Below, piece by piece: positions 16,896 through 26,193 of a DNA stretch of 64,000 nucleotides. Each line of letters starts with the position of its first letter. Within the stretch, counting starts at the first letter, position 1. The notes under the pieces are model-generated. The model was not told the origin of the DNA. It did no database searches and saw nothing but the letters and a program-made list of their open reading frames with translations. The stretch comes from Bacteroidota bacterium (GTDB taxonomy: Bacteria > Bacteroidota > Bacteroidia > UKL13-3), in assembly GCA_027487835.1 (NCBI GenBank), contig JAIYCU010000012.1:85718-149717 (forward strand), in the 5' to 3' direction. A program made the position numbers and the translations under genes.

Positions 16896-19800
16896 TTGTT
16901 TTTGTTGATTTGTTTTAATTCGACAAGGATTGTTGCTATTAATCTGCCGCAAAACTTTATTGAATTTATTGAAAATAAAGGGCAATGGGAAAAGAATGTT
17001 TTATTTAAGGCAGATATTCCTATTGGGAATTTGTTTATAGAAAAAGATAGACTTACCTATTTATTTATAGATAAAGATGCAACCCATGAAATCCAGCATG
17101 GTAAGCGGATAGATAAAATTCATTTTCATTCGGTTCGGGTTAAACTTATTGGTTCAAACCAAAACCCTCAGGTATTAAGCTTTGAACCAAGCATAGCTTA
17201 CTATAACTATTTTATTGGCGAGGCCGATAAACATGCCACTAATGTGCATGGATTTAAAAGGGTTGTGTTAGGCAATGTTTATCCAGGTATCGATATGGAG
17301 TTGCTTTCTATGGGAAGCAGTATAAAAATAAATTTTCTGGTTAAGCCAGGTGCCAACCCAAATCAAATTGCCATTGAATACCAAGGAGCAGACAAACTTG
17401 CCATCCAAAATGGGCAATTAAAAATTATTACCTCAATGGGGCAAATCTTAGAAGAAAGCCCAGTGAGTTTTCAAACCATAAATGGCATAGAAAAAGAAAT
17501 AAAGACCAGTTATAAATTGGAAGGAAATACAATAAGGTTTTCTCTTAAAAATTATAATAAATTCTTACCACTTGCTATTGACCCAGAGGTTGTTTTTGGA
17601 ACTTATATGGGTAGTTTAGCCGACAACTTTGGATTTGCAGCAAGTTATGACGGGAATGGAAATGCACTAGGCGCGGGTACGGTTTATGCGGCCAACTTTC
17701 CAATAACTACAGGTGCCTATGATGTAAGCTTTGCAAATGGAAATAGTGATAACAATGAATACGCAAGAGATGCTTTTATTGCCAAATTTAATCCAACTGG
17801 TTCGAGTTTAATTTTTGCTTCTTTTATTGGTGGTAGTGACAACGAACAGCCACATTCTGTGACTACAGTCCCCTCTTCAATAAATAATTTAAATAGTGAT
17901 ATTATAATTTTTGGCACAACCCATTCAAGCAATTTTCCAGTAACTGTAAATGGCCATGATAAAACCTATGCTGGTGGGTATGATATTTTTGTTTTAAAGC
18001 TCAACGCAAACGGAAACACTTTGTTGGCATCCACCTTTTTGGGTGGAATAAATGATGATGGGATTACGGGGGTTTCCAATGGCAGTTTCTCTGCTCAACC
18101 CAATAATTTACCTTACAATTATGCCGATTGGTTTAGAGGAGAAGTTATTGTTGATTTGATAGGAAATATTATCATTTCCTCTTGCACTAAATCAAGTCAC
18201 CTGCAAGGAATGCCGCTTATTAACGCAGCACAGCCTATCTATGGTGGCGGCAATCAAGATGGATTATTGGTTAAATACAATAGCACTTTAAGCACCATCC
18301 TTTTTAGCACCTTTATAGGCGGAAACAATGATGAAGCGGCCTATTCTGTTTGTGTAAATAACCTCAATGAAATTGTTGTAGGTGGCGGAACCACAAGCAC
18401 CAATTTAGGCTTTTCAAGTACTAGCTTTCCACCTTTAGGGGCTACCGATGGCTTTATTGGCAAGTATGGAAGCAATGGCGTACGTCAAAGGATTATTTAT
18501 GCTGGTTCTACTCTTTATGACCAAGTTTTCTTTGTGGCAACTGACGACCAAAATAGAATATATTCCATGGGACAAACAGAGGGTAATATGAATCTTTCTG
18601 CTAATACATATGGGATAACAAATGGTAAGCATTTTGTTCAACAATATAATTCAGATTTAACAAATCTTATAAAAACTTCAACGTTTGGTAAATTTGGGGC
18701 AACCATGCCTACCCTTTCCCCTTCGGCATTTATGGTGGATAAATGCGGACGCGTTTATATTAGTGGCTGGGGCGGCGGCACTAACCAAAGCTATCATTTT
18801 GGATTAGATAATTTATTTGGCTTTCCTACTTCAGTTGATGCCTTTCAGAAAACAACAGATGGCTCCGATTTTTACTTAATGGTTTTAGCACCCAATTTTA
18901 CCAATTTATTATATGCTACTTATTATGGTGGTAGTACAAGTCAGGAGCATGTAGATGGTGGCACAAGTCATTTCGACCCAAGCGGAGTTGTTTATCAAAG
19001 CGCATGTGCAGGTTGCGGTGGATATAGTGATTTTCCTACAACGCCGACAGCTTATTCTAAAATTAATCCAAGTAAAAGAGCATTTAATCCCAGTCAAGGT
19101 GGGTGTAATTTGGGCTTGTTTAAATTTGACATGCGCACCTATTTATTACCACCAAACATGTTAGATACAGTTTTATATGTAAAAGCAGGAAGCACATTAG
19201 ATTATGATTTCTATGCAACCGATGCAGGTGGTGATATGTTAACCTTGAGTGCTACAGGTGATATCCTTACCAAAGTTCCAAACCCTGCGAGTATAAGTGT
19301 TATTAGTAGTTCTCCTGGCTTATTATGGGGTAAATTAAATTGGAAATCCTTGTGTAGCGATTTAGGTTCAGACACCTTTAGATTAGAAGTAACCATTCAA
19401 GATGGCGCTTGTCCATTGCCCAATGAGAAAAAGGCTAGTATAAAAATTATTCTGTATACAGATACCCTTTCACCTCCTTTTCCGCAATGTCTAAAGGCCA
19501 TTAATGATTCTAATTTAGTATTAGATTGGGCACTTCCAAACCCACAAACCGACTTTGGGAAATACATCCTATTGCGTTCTATTGATGGAGCAGAAATGAA
19601 AGTTTATGACTCAATTTTTAATCCTTTTTTGCAGAATTATACCGACTTAAATGCACCAAATAATTTTGAAAAAAACTATTGTTTCCAATTATTAACGCTT
19701 AACACTTGCGACATAGCTGGAGATAGTTCTAGAAAAATTTGTTCTAAAGTGGTGGTTGATTCTTCTACGCAAGTTTATTTTTTAAATTTAGAAACAGAAA

Positions 19801-21215
19801 TCATTAGACTTAATGCCTTTGACACCCTGTTTAAACAAGTAAATATTCAATCACTTGAGCCTTTAGACTCGGTTTTTTTGAAATTGAGTGGTAAATTTAT
19901 TGATAACAAGGAAGGGGTTATTTCAACCAGCAATAACTTAGGTAATGCAACAGTAATTGTTTCGTGGGTACCAGATTGTAATGATATTAATAAAGATACC
20001 TTAGAGCTTCTTTTGCAAGTAAGAGACAATACCTGCCCTATTGCCAAAACTGGGTTTAAGCGATTGCTGTTTTTGGTTGACCCTATTCCACAACCTAAAT
20101 CACCACGTGTATATTGCCCTAAAGTAGTTAGCGACGATACAGTTACCATTGAATGGCCAACTTATCCTATTAACAAGTTTACCAAAGAAATTTATTTGTA
20201 CCGAGAGATTAATGGTGTAAGACAAAAGATTGCAACGCTAAGCTCCCTCAATCAAATTACTTATACAGATGTATTTAAATTTGATGAAACCAAAACCACT
20301 TGCTACAGCATGAGTTCGAGCGATATTTGCGGATACCATAGTGATACAAGCACCTCGAGTTGTATTGCCTTTCAACCTATTCCAAATGAAAATTTAAAAC
20401 TATATTCGGTTTCGGTTCAAAACGATAAAGAAATAAAATTAACTTGGCAGGCAGCAGCAGCAGATAGTTTTTGGCGGTACTTAATCTACAGAAAAGAAGG
20501 CAGAAATGGTTTAGGCTTTGAAAAATATGGAGAAATTAGGAGTCAAAATGACACTAGTTTTATTGACGCAAAAGTAAACGTAGACCAAACAAGCTATTGT
20601 TATAAATTGGTGAATGTAGACGTTTGTGGCAATCCAAGTATCAATGATAGGGAGGCCTGTTCGATTGTTTTAAGTGGCAATTCTATACCGTTTGTGCATG
20701 ATTTAAGCTGGCTCTCTTATGATTACTGGATGGTAGGCACCCAACGATACGAATTATTTAGAACAGAACCTGGAATAAATGCCAACCAACTAATCGCTAG
20801 CATCCATTCAAAGCAATTCTATTCAAAAGACGATGCCTTAAACTATGATAATGGGTTATATCAATATAAAGTAATTGCCTTTGAAAACCCTAATGGCGAT
20901 GCCCAAATAAGTGAGTCGAATACAATTGAATTATTACAATTACCAATAGTTTATGCACCAAATGCATATACAGAAAATGGCGATGGCTTAAACGACAATT
21001 TTCAAACGGTTCCAGTATTTGTAAAAGATTACCACATACAAATTTTTAACCGTTGGGGTGAAAAGATATTTGAAACAAAAGATAAATATAAATTCTTTGA
21101 CAGCAGGTTTAAGGAAAAAGAATCACAAGGAGATGTATACTTCTACCTTATTAATTATACCGGTTGGAACAATTTAGTTTATACAAAAAAGGGGAACTTT
21201 ACAATTCTGCGCTAA
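16896..21215 (+). CDS. Giant secreted SBBP-repeat protein with T9SS type B (gliding-associated) C-terminal domain
   Basis: A 1439-residue surface or secreted protein. After a signal peptide, an N-terminal domain begins FIEFIENKGQWEKNVLF (DUF7948-like). SBBP-type propeller repeats follow (about 230-700; FGTYMGS, FIAKFNPTGS and STFLGG patterns), then fibronectin- or cadherin-like sandwiches with many cysteines (about 740-1340). The type B C-terminal domain is at about 1352-1439 (YAPNAYTENGDGLNDNF, then IFNRWGEKIFE). Type B domains send proteins through T9SS and are typical of SprB-like and gliding-associated proteins. The start is uncertain: the frame has TTG at 16896, but a CTG at 16869 would give a textbook n-region (KRYSTYLLLF). 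The stop overlaps that of the convergent exonuclease gene by 4 bp. Confidence 0.87.
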   Translation: MFLLICFNSTRIVAINLPQNFIEFIENKGQWEKNVLFKADIPIGNLFIEKDRLTYLFIDKDATHEIQHGKRIDKIHFHSVRVKLIGSNQNPQVLSFEPSIAYYNYFIGEADKHATNVHGFKRVVLGNVYPGIDMELLSMGSSIKINFLVKPGANPNQIAIEYQGADKLAIQNGQLKIITSMGQILEESPVSFQTINGIEKEIKTSYKLEGNTIRFSLKNYNKFLPLAIDPEVVFGTYMGSLADNFGFAASYDGNGNALGAGTVYAANFPITTGAYDVSFANGNSDNNEYARDAFIAKFNPTGSSLIFASFIGGSDNEQPHSVTTVPSSINNLNSDIIIFGTTHSSNFPVTVNGHDKTYAGGYDIFVLKLNANGNTLLASTFLGGINDDGITGVSNGSFSAQPNNLPYNYADWFRGEVIVDLIGNIIISSCTKSSHLQGMPLINAAQPIYGGGNQDGLLVKYNSTLSTILFSTFIGGNNDEAAYSVCVNNLNEIVVGGGTTSTNLGFSSTSFPPLGATDGFIGKYGSNGVRQRIIYAGSTLYDQVFFVATDDQNRIYSMGQTEGNMNLSANTYGITNGKHFVQQYNSDLTNLIKTSTFGKFGATMPTLSPSAFMVDKCGRVYISGWGGGTNQSYHFGLDNLFGFPTSVDAFQKTTDGSDFYLMVLAPNFTNLLYATYYGGSTSQEHVDGGTSHFDPSGVVYQSACAGCGGYSDFPTTPTAYSKINPSKRAFNPSQGGCNLGLFKFDMRTYLLPPNMLDTVLYVKAGSTLDYDFYATDAGGDMLTLSATGDILTKVPNPASISVISSSPGLLWGKLNWKSLCSDLGSDTFRLEVTIQDGACPLPNEKKASIKIILYTDTLSPPFPQCLKAINDSNLVLDWALPNPQTDFGKYILLRSIDGAEMKVYDSIFNPFLQNYTDLNAPNNFEKNYCFQLLTLNTCDIAGDSSRKICSKVVVDSSTQVYFLNLETEIIRLNAFDTLFKQVNIQSLEPLDSVFLKLSGKFIDNKEGVISTSNNLGNATVIVSWVPDCNDINKDTLELLLQVRDNTCPIAKTGFKRLLFLVDPIPQPKSPRVYCPKVVSDDTVTIEWPTYPINKFTKEIYLYREINGVRQKIATLSSLNQITYTDVFKFDETKTTCYSMSSSDICGYHSDTSTSSCIAFQPIPNENLKLYSVSVQNDKEIKLTWQAAAADSFWRYLIYRKEGRNGLGFEKYGEIRSQNDTSFIDAKVNVDQTSYCYKLVNVDVCGNPSINDREACSIVLSGNSIPFVHDLSWLSYDYWMVGTQRYELFRTEPGINANQLIASIHSKQFYSKDDALNYDNGLYQYKVIAFENPNGDAQISESNTIELLQLPIVYAPNAYTENGDGLNDNFQTVPVFVKDYHIQIFNRWGEKIFETKDKYKFFDSRFKEKESQGDVYFYLINYTGWNNLVYTKKGNFTILR

Positions 21216-21985
21216 GCTTGAAATTTCTCTCTTAACTTGATTCGTGTTAAATGCCTTTTTGTATCTAATGAAAAGTCGTTATCCATTACCCATTGGTAAT
21301 AACTAGCTTCAGATTTAAGTACTTGTAAAACAGGTTTTCCTTTATGTTTACCAAAGTTAAATACTTCAATTCCTTTGTCATTAAAAACCATCCTACCCGC
21401 TAGGTCTACATTATTATTCTGACCAGAAAACTGGTGTAGGAATTCTATATTATTTTGTAGTTGCGGGTACTTTTGAACTTGAGATTTAAGCACTTCCCAA
21501 GTGGCTCTTGTATCAGCTTCAGCACTATGGGCATTCTCTAGTTCTTGGTCGCAATAAAATCTATACGCAGCTTTTAAATTGCGAGGTTCCAATACATGGA
21601 AAATCCTTTGAGCATCTACAAATTTCCTGTTTTCTGGATCAAACTCAACCCCTGCCCTAAGAAATTCCTCCACCAACATTGGGAAATCGAATTTATTAGA
21701 ATTGAATCCGCCAAAATCACAACCCTGCATAAATATAGCGAGTTCTTTGGCAAGACTTGCAAAGGTTGGCATATTTACAACATCAGCATCACTAATGCCG
21801 TGGATAGCTGTAACCTCAGCTGGAATTGGAATTTGAGGATTAATTCGCTGAACCTTAACTTCTTCTTCTCCTGATGGAAAAATTTTTATACAAGCAATTT
21901 CTACAATTCTATCTTTTGAAATGCTAACTCCTGTTGTTTCTAAATCAAAAATAATTAGGGGTCTAGTGAGGTTAATTACTGGCAT
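21212..21985 (-). CDS. DnaQ-type 3'-5' exonuclease
   Basis: A DEDDh exonuclease of 257 residues, related to the DNA polymerase III epsilon subunit. The active-site set is D14 and E16 (FDLETTG), D100 (SNKFDFPML), H153 and D158 (NAHSAEADTR). After the nuclease domain (to about 180) there is a small C-terminal domain with FNFGKHKGKPVLQV and YYQWVMDNDF, like the extension seen in exodeoxyribonuclease X-type proteins, so it is probably a stand-alone repair or proofreading nuclease, not the only replicative epsilon subunit. It follows the pRiA4b ORF-3-like gene by 2 bp on the same strand. Confidence 0.88.
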   Translation of the reverse strand: MPVINLTRPLIIFDLETTGVSISKDRIVEIACIKIFPSGEEEVKVQRINPQIPIPAEVTAIHGISDADVVNMPTFASLAKELAIFMQGCDFGGFNSNKFDFPMLVEEFLRAGVEFDPENRKFVDAQRIFHVLEPRNLKAAYRFYCDQELENAHSAEADTRATWEVLKSQVQKYPQLQNNIEFLHQFSGQNNNVDLAGRMVFNDKGIEVFNFGKHKGKPVLQVLKSEASYYQWVMDNDFSLDTKRHLTRIKLREKFQA

Positions 21986-21987
21986 GC

Positions 21988-22590
21988 TTAAAATTCCTCT
22001 TTATCTGAACCTGTAGATTCTACATCCGACTCACCCTCTTCACCATTATCAAATAAACCAAATTCATCGGCTTCATCATCTGATATTTCTCCAGGAATTT
22101 CTTCTGATCGATTAAGATAGTTCTTAGTTATCTCATCAAATTCATTGTCGTCTACCAATCCAAACTTTTGAACTTTGTCATATTGTTTAGGTGCAGGCCC
22201 AACGCTTTTAACCAAATTCGGGTATTTGGTTTTAGGATTTTCAGTTACAGAAATGTTGGTTAGTTCAATTAAAAGCGTCCAACATTCAATAAAGTCATAT
22301 ACATATAATATCTTTTGATGAGGATCTGCAATATACTGACTCATTTTGGCTTTGGACATAATTGGAAGTGGATTCTCTGAATCCTCGGTCATATCTTCCA
22401 AAGTGATTTCCTGTCCTTTTTTCCAGCTATCAGTGCTCATGTAAAAAGATGCGAGTTGTTTTTCATCAAACCCAATTGAAGCTAAAATGGCTTTGTGAAA
22501 ATCTAAAAAAGTTTGGGTTGATTTAATTTCAATCACCCGATAAATGTCTTCGTATTCTTCGAACGATACTTTGAATTTATATACTGCCAT
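21988..22590 (-). CDS. Plasmid pRiA4b ORF-3-like protein with acidic tail
   Basis: A 200-residue protein whose N-terminal two thirds look like the pRiA4b ORF-3/IS1096 TnpR-associated fold: VYKFKVSFEEYEDIYRVIEI, a DFHKAI segment, and YVYDFIECWTLLIEL. The last 45 residues are strongly acidic (EISDDEADEFGLFDNGEE and onward). The family is widespread on chromosomes despite its name and its function is unknown. No transposase or plasmid gene is nearby, so I do not read it as a mobile element. It lies just upstream of the exonuclease gene and probably shares its mRNA. Confidence 0.75.
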   Translation of the reverse strand: MAVYKFKVSFEEYEDIYRVIEIKSTQTFLDFHKAILASIGFDEKQLASFYMSTDSWKKGQEITLEDMTEDSENPLPIMSKAKMSQYIADPHQKILYVYDFIECWTLLIELTNISVTENPKTKYPNLVKSVGPAPKQYDKVQKFGLVDDNEFDEITKNYLNRSEEIPGEISDDEADEFGLFDNGEEGESDVESTGSDKEEF

Positions 22591-22927
22591 GACGATGTTT
22601 TTCAGACTCGCGAATTTCTGCTATTTTTTGTATTGAGCAAGAAATAAATCACAACCCTGAAAATATCTTAATAGATTGAAAAATAGGCGTATGCAGCAAA
22701 AACCATCCAAATCAGGCCTTTTAACCAAAAAAAACAAAGCCCAATTGGCCAATTTCCTTTAGTTTTTCCGGTTTGAACCAATGCTTATTTTAGTGTAGTA
22801 CATACCCTTTTAATTTACTCATTTTCTATTAGGATAATTATTATTTAGTCCAAACTATTTAAGTATTCTATAAACTGGGTTCAAAATAAATGAGAAATCA
22901 AAAATTAAAATAATTCATATTGGGTTG
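22591..22927. other. 337-bp gene-free stretch upstream of rnpB
   Basis: An AT-rich region between the leftward pRiA4b-like gene and the rightward RNase P RNA. I see no coding frame of family quality and no stable hairpin. It holds one exact copy of the iterated motif (GGTTTGAACC at 22770-22779), the only exact copy outside genes. It must contain the promoter of the leftward pair, which I could not place. Confidence 0.6.
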
Positions 22928-22935
22928 TACATTTG
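22928..22935 (+). promoter_or_regulatory. -7 promoter element TACATTTG of rnpB
   Basis: An exact TAnnTTTG match ends about 4 bases before the predicted first paired base of RNase P RNA helix P1 (22939), which is where transcription should begin for this promoter class. No clear -33 element is seen at the usual spacing. Confidence 0.6.
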
Positions 22936-22936
22936 A

Positions 22937-23330
22937 GGCACAGAATAGACTATCGCTGCAATTAAACATTGTGGAGGAAAGTCCGGGCAACTTAAGCAGC
23001 ATACTTCCTAACGGGAAGGTCTTTGAGGTAAAAACAAGGAACAGAAAGTGCCACAGAAAACAAACTACCAAAATGGCAACATTTTGGAAAAGGTGAAAAG
23101 GCGGGGTAAGAGCCCACCGGGTGTTTAGCAATAAACATTGCATGGTAAACCTTATGCGTTGCAAGGCCAAATAGGCAGTAATTCCTTGCAAAAGGAGATG
23201 TTCGCTTAGCATTTTGGGTCAAACCAAATTACTGTGGGTAGGCTGCTACACCTTGTTAGTGATATCAAGGGAAGATAAATGATAGTCGTCTTTTTATAAG
23301 ATTACAGAACCCGGCTTATTGTTTTGTGAA
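22937..23330 (+). ncRNA. rnpB: RNase P RNA (class A)
   Basis: The catalytic RNA of ribonuclease P, which trims the 5' leader from tRNA precursors. The universally conserved blocks are present in order: AGACTATCGCTG at 22947, GAGGAAAGTCCGGGC near 22973, ACAGAAAGTGCCACAGAAA near 23041, GGTAAGAGCCCACCG near 23105, GATAAATGATAGTCGTC near 23274, and ACAGAACCCGGCTTA near 23304. CACAGAATA at 22939-22947 pairs with TGTTTTGTG at 23320-23328 to close helix P1, which fixes the ends to within a few bases. The promoter and a terminator flank it tightly. A variant of the iterated motif (GGGTCAAACC) is at 23216-23225. ORFs across it on either strand are not genes. Confidence 0.95.
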
Positions 23331-23331
23331 T

Positions 23332-23360
23332 AAAGGGGCCAGCAATGGCCCTTTTATTTT
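23332..23360 (+). terminator. Intrinsic terminator of rnpB
   Basis: AAAGGGGCC (23332-23340), a 6-base loop, then GGCCCTTTT (23347-23355) and ATTTT make a 9-bp stem with one G-U pair followed by T residues. It starts directly after helix P1 of RNase P RNA. The stop codon of the convergent membrane-protein gene overlaps its end, so it may also stop leftward transcription. Confidence 0.85.
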
Positions 23361-24657
23361 AATAGCCATACCCCCAATCATCTGCTCTTCTATTGCCCAA
23401 AATTTTATAATTCTTTTCTTGGATAGCTTTTTCCACCTTTCCCCTATCAAGATACAAGCTGCGTGTATGAAAACTGTACATAGCCAAACCAACATGAAAA
23501 AAAAGGCTACAAACAATCATTATTTTAAAATAGGAAATGGCTTTTGGAAATTTTGTTAAGAAAAATTGGTAAGCATAAAACGAATACCAAACTGGCAGTG
23601 GTAATAAGATATAAAATGTATGAGAAGAAGGCCCTTTAATTGAGAAAAAGAAACTCAAAAACAACATAATCCATGTGGCAACAAGAATCCATTTTAGCCA
23701 AACAAATCGCTGTTCTGATTTCAGGAAGAAGAAAGAATATACAAAAAGTGCAATTTGCGCAAAGCCAGTTAGGAGTAATGTAAAGGCAAATGGCGACATC
23801 CATAATTGATCCTTTAAAACAAGCAATCTTTCTTCTGTTCCTCCACCTAGCATGTATGGAATTTCATAAGAAGCGAATGAAAGAAAACGCATTAATATGG
23901 TGATGAAATTTTCTATATTTTTCCAATTTATCACAACATTAGAACTTACACTTTTAACGGTATCATCAGGGTGAAGTAAGGTTGGTATTAAGGTGCTCGC
24001 TCCAATTAATAAACCTATTATATACCATGTAATTGGGGCAATAACTTTTTGCTTATAAGTTAGAAAGTACATCAAAAAAGAAAAACCTGCAAAAGGAACT
24101 AAAAGTACATAGGAAAGATGCAATTGCATAATACATGTGGTGCTAATCCCTAAAATTAGCGCAGCTAACCAGCTTTTAAAATATTGGAGAGAAAAGGCAG
24201 GTATTAGTTCTAGAAAGGCTACAAAAAATGGGATTGAAAACAAGAGTGCATACGATGGATTGCAAATACGGGTGGTATAATTTAGGGTCCAAGGCAAGGT
24301 AAACACTAATAAGTATAGCCAATTTTTAGGTAATTTAGGTGATAATTTATAACCATATTCTACAAGAAGTAATATTGAAAAAAATGACAGTATATTTAAC
24401 AAAACAAAAGGAGCCTCTGGTTTAGCCCATACAAATAATGGAAGTCCAACCAAAATAGATTGTAATGCACCTGGAATTTGTGTTTGTGTGTAAACAACAT
24501 CTGGCCCATAAGCAGGCCAAATGCCAGTTGTATACCATTTTAAACCCAATAAATAGATTTGTAATTCATCTGGAAACCAAAATTCTGATGTAATTCCAAA
24601 TAGCAACCTAAAGGCAAAAATAAAAAGTAAGAGGATAAAAACTTTTTGTTTGGGCAT
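23359..24657 (-). CDS. Polytopic membrane protein, GT-C glycosyltransferase-like
   Basis: A very hydrophobic protein of about 432 residues with some ten or more predicted membrane helices. After the first helix (MPKQKVFILLLFIFAF) a loop has FWFPDELQIY. An acidic pair in the first periplasmic loop is the hallmark of GT-C enzymes that use polyprenyl-phosphate sugars, such as ArnT and PMT-like proteins. The overall pattern and length fit that class, but I see no second diagnostic motif. I chose the ATG at 24657 next to the first helix; another in frame at 24699 adds 14 residues. It stands alone, convergent with rnpB and divergent from phoH. The donor and acceptor cannot be inferred. Confidence 0.6.
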   Translation of the reverse strand: MPKQKVFILLLFIFAFRLLFGITSEFWFPDELQIYLLGLKWYTTGIWPAYGPDVVYTQTQIPGALQSILVGLPLFVWAKPEAPFVLLNILSFFSILLLVEYGYKLSPKLPKNWLYLLVFTLPWTLNYTTRICNPSYALLFSIPFFVAFLELIPAFSLQYFKSWLAALILGISTTCIMQLHLSYVLLVPFAGFSFLMYFLTYKQKVIAPITWYIIGLLIGASTLIPTLLHPDDTVKSVSSNVVINWKNIENFITILMRFLSFASYEIPYMLGGGTEERLLVLKDQLWMSPFAFTLLLTGFAQIALFVYSFFFLKSEQRFVWLKWILVATWIMLFLSFFFSIKGPSSHTFYILLPLPVWYSFYAYQFFLTKFPKAISYFKIMIVCSLFFHVGLAMYSFHTRSLYLDRGKVEKAIQEKNYKILGNRRADDWGYGY

Positions 24658-24782
24658 ATTCAAAAATATTAGGTTTAAACTTATTGCCCTTCCTTTCATA
24701 TCAACATATGTTTAAAAGTAGTTTAATGTAATTTGTGATAATTTAAAGTTTCTTCACGTTAAGCAAAAAAGCTAACTTAATT

Positions 24783-26156
24783 ATGGCAAAAAAAATTGCG
24801 CGAAAGGTGGTTAATACTGCCTCCAAAAAGAAGCTAAATCAGCGAAAAATATTCGTATTAGATACCTCTGTTATTTTATATGACAATCAATCTATCAAAA
24901 ACTTTGAGGAACACGATGTAGCGATTCCAATTACAGTTTTAGAAGAATTAGACAATTTTAAAAAGGGGAACGATACGATCAACTTTGAAGCGAGGCAGTT
25001 TATTAGGTTCATTGATAAACTATCTGAAGAACACACCCTTACCAATTGGATTCCTATTAACGGTGCAAATAAAGGCAGTTTTAAAGTAATAATGAATGAG
25101 AAAGTGAAGGTAGATGCTCAAGTTGTGTTTGGGGAAAGAAAACCTGATCATAGAATTTTAAACGCTGCCATTCATTTAAAAGAGACATTTCCAACTAGAC
25201 CAATTATTTTAGTTACTAAGGATGTCAATTTAAGACTTAAAGCAAAATCGCTAAACTTACAAGCTGAGGATTATGAGACTGGTAAAATAAAAAATATAGA
25301 TAGCTTAAGAACTGGCAGCACAACCATAAATAAAGTTAAAGCAACAATTATTGATGAGATATATGTACGCGGATTTGTTGCCGCCTCCTTAGTAATTAAA
25401 GCTAAAGCCATTGCGAATCATTATTATATTTTAAAAAATGCAAATAATGCAATTCTAACTTGGTATAATAAAGAAACAGATTGTTTGGAAAGGGTTCAAA
25501 AAACGGCTGCCTATGGCATTAAACCCCGTAATGCAGAACAGGCGTTTGCAATGCATGCAGTCATGAATCCAGCCATCAAACTAGTTAGTATTCAAGGCGT
25601 GGCAGGAACTGGTAAAACCTTGTTGGCATTAGCTGCTGCTTTAGCACAAAAACAAGCATTTACACAAATTTATTTGGCCCGACCTATAATTCCATTGAGT
25701 AATAAAGACATTGGATTCTTACCAGGAGACATGAAGTCAAAGGTTAATCCATACATGGAGCCATTATGGGATAATTTAAAACTTATACAAAATCAATGGA
25801 AAGAAACTGATAAAGAATATCAAAAAATCACTGAAATGATTCAGCAAGAAAAACTGCTTGTGACACCATTAGCCTATATAAGAGGCCGAAGTTTGTCTAA
25901 TATCATTTTTATTATTGATGAGGCCCAAAACTTAACACCTTTGGAAGTAAAAACTATTATTACACGAGCTGGTGAAGGTTCAAAAATAATTTTCACTGGG
26001 GATATTTTTCAAATTGATACCCCCTATCTAGATTCTCAATCCAACGGACTAAGCTATCTTATCGACAGGGTTAAGGATAATCCTCTATATGCCCATATAA
26101 CCTTAGATAAAGGTGAGCGATCAGCATTAGCAAATCTTGCAAATACCTTACTTTAA
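24783..26156 (+). CDS. PhoH-family protein with PIN domain (PhoH2-like)
   Basis: A two-domain cytoplasmic protein of 457 residues. The N-terminal PIN nuclease domain (about 22-150) has FVLDTSVILYD (D27), LEELDNFK and VTKDVNLRLKA (D147). The C-terminal PhoH ATPase (about 250-457) has a Walker A, GVAGTGKT, near 273-280 and a Walker B, IIFIIDEAQN, near 375-384. This fusion is the PhoH2 type, described as an RNA helicase plus ribonuclease in other bacteria. A lysine/arginine-rich N-terminus (first 22 residues) may help bind RNA. It is transcribed toward the LOG-family gene 37 bp downstream. Confidence 0.92.
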   Translation: MAKKIARKVVNTASKKKLNQRKIFVLDTSVILYDNQSIKNFEEHDVAIPITVLEELDNFKKGNDTINFEARQFIRFIDKLSEEHTLTNWIPINGANKGSFKVIMNEKVKVDAQVVFGERKPDHRILNAAIHLKETFPTRPIILVTKDVNLRLKAKSLNLQAEDYETGKIKNIDSLRTGSTTINKVKATIIDEIYVRGFVAASLVIKAKAIANHYYILKNANNAILTWYNKETDCLERVQKTAAYGIKPRNAEQAFAMHAVMNPAIKLVSIQGVAGTGKTLLALAAALAQKQAFTQIYLARPIIPLSNKDIGFLPGDMKSKVNPYMEPLWDNLKLIQNQWKETDKEYQKITEMIQQEKLLVTPLAYIRGRSLSNIIFIIDEAQNLTPLEVKTIITRAGEGSKIIFTGDIFQIDTPYLDSQSNGLSYLIDRVKDNPLYAHITLDKGERSALANLANTLL

Positions 26157-26193
26157 AGTGGTAAACACGTAAAACTTTATTGGCTAAATCTTT

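Noticed and set aside
21988-22590. Mobile element, from the pRiA4b ORF-3 / IS1096 TnpR name
   Set aside because: The family is common on chromosomes; no transposase, terminal repeats or plasmid genes are nearby.
22898-23222. Overlapping minus-strand open frames (104 and 76 codons)
   Set aside because: They lie over RNase P RNA, which has all its conserved blocks on the + strand; the peptides have no family features.
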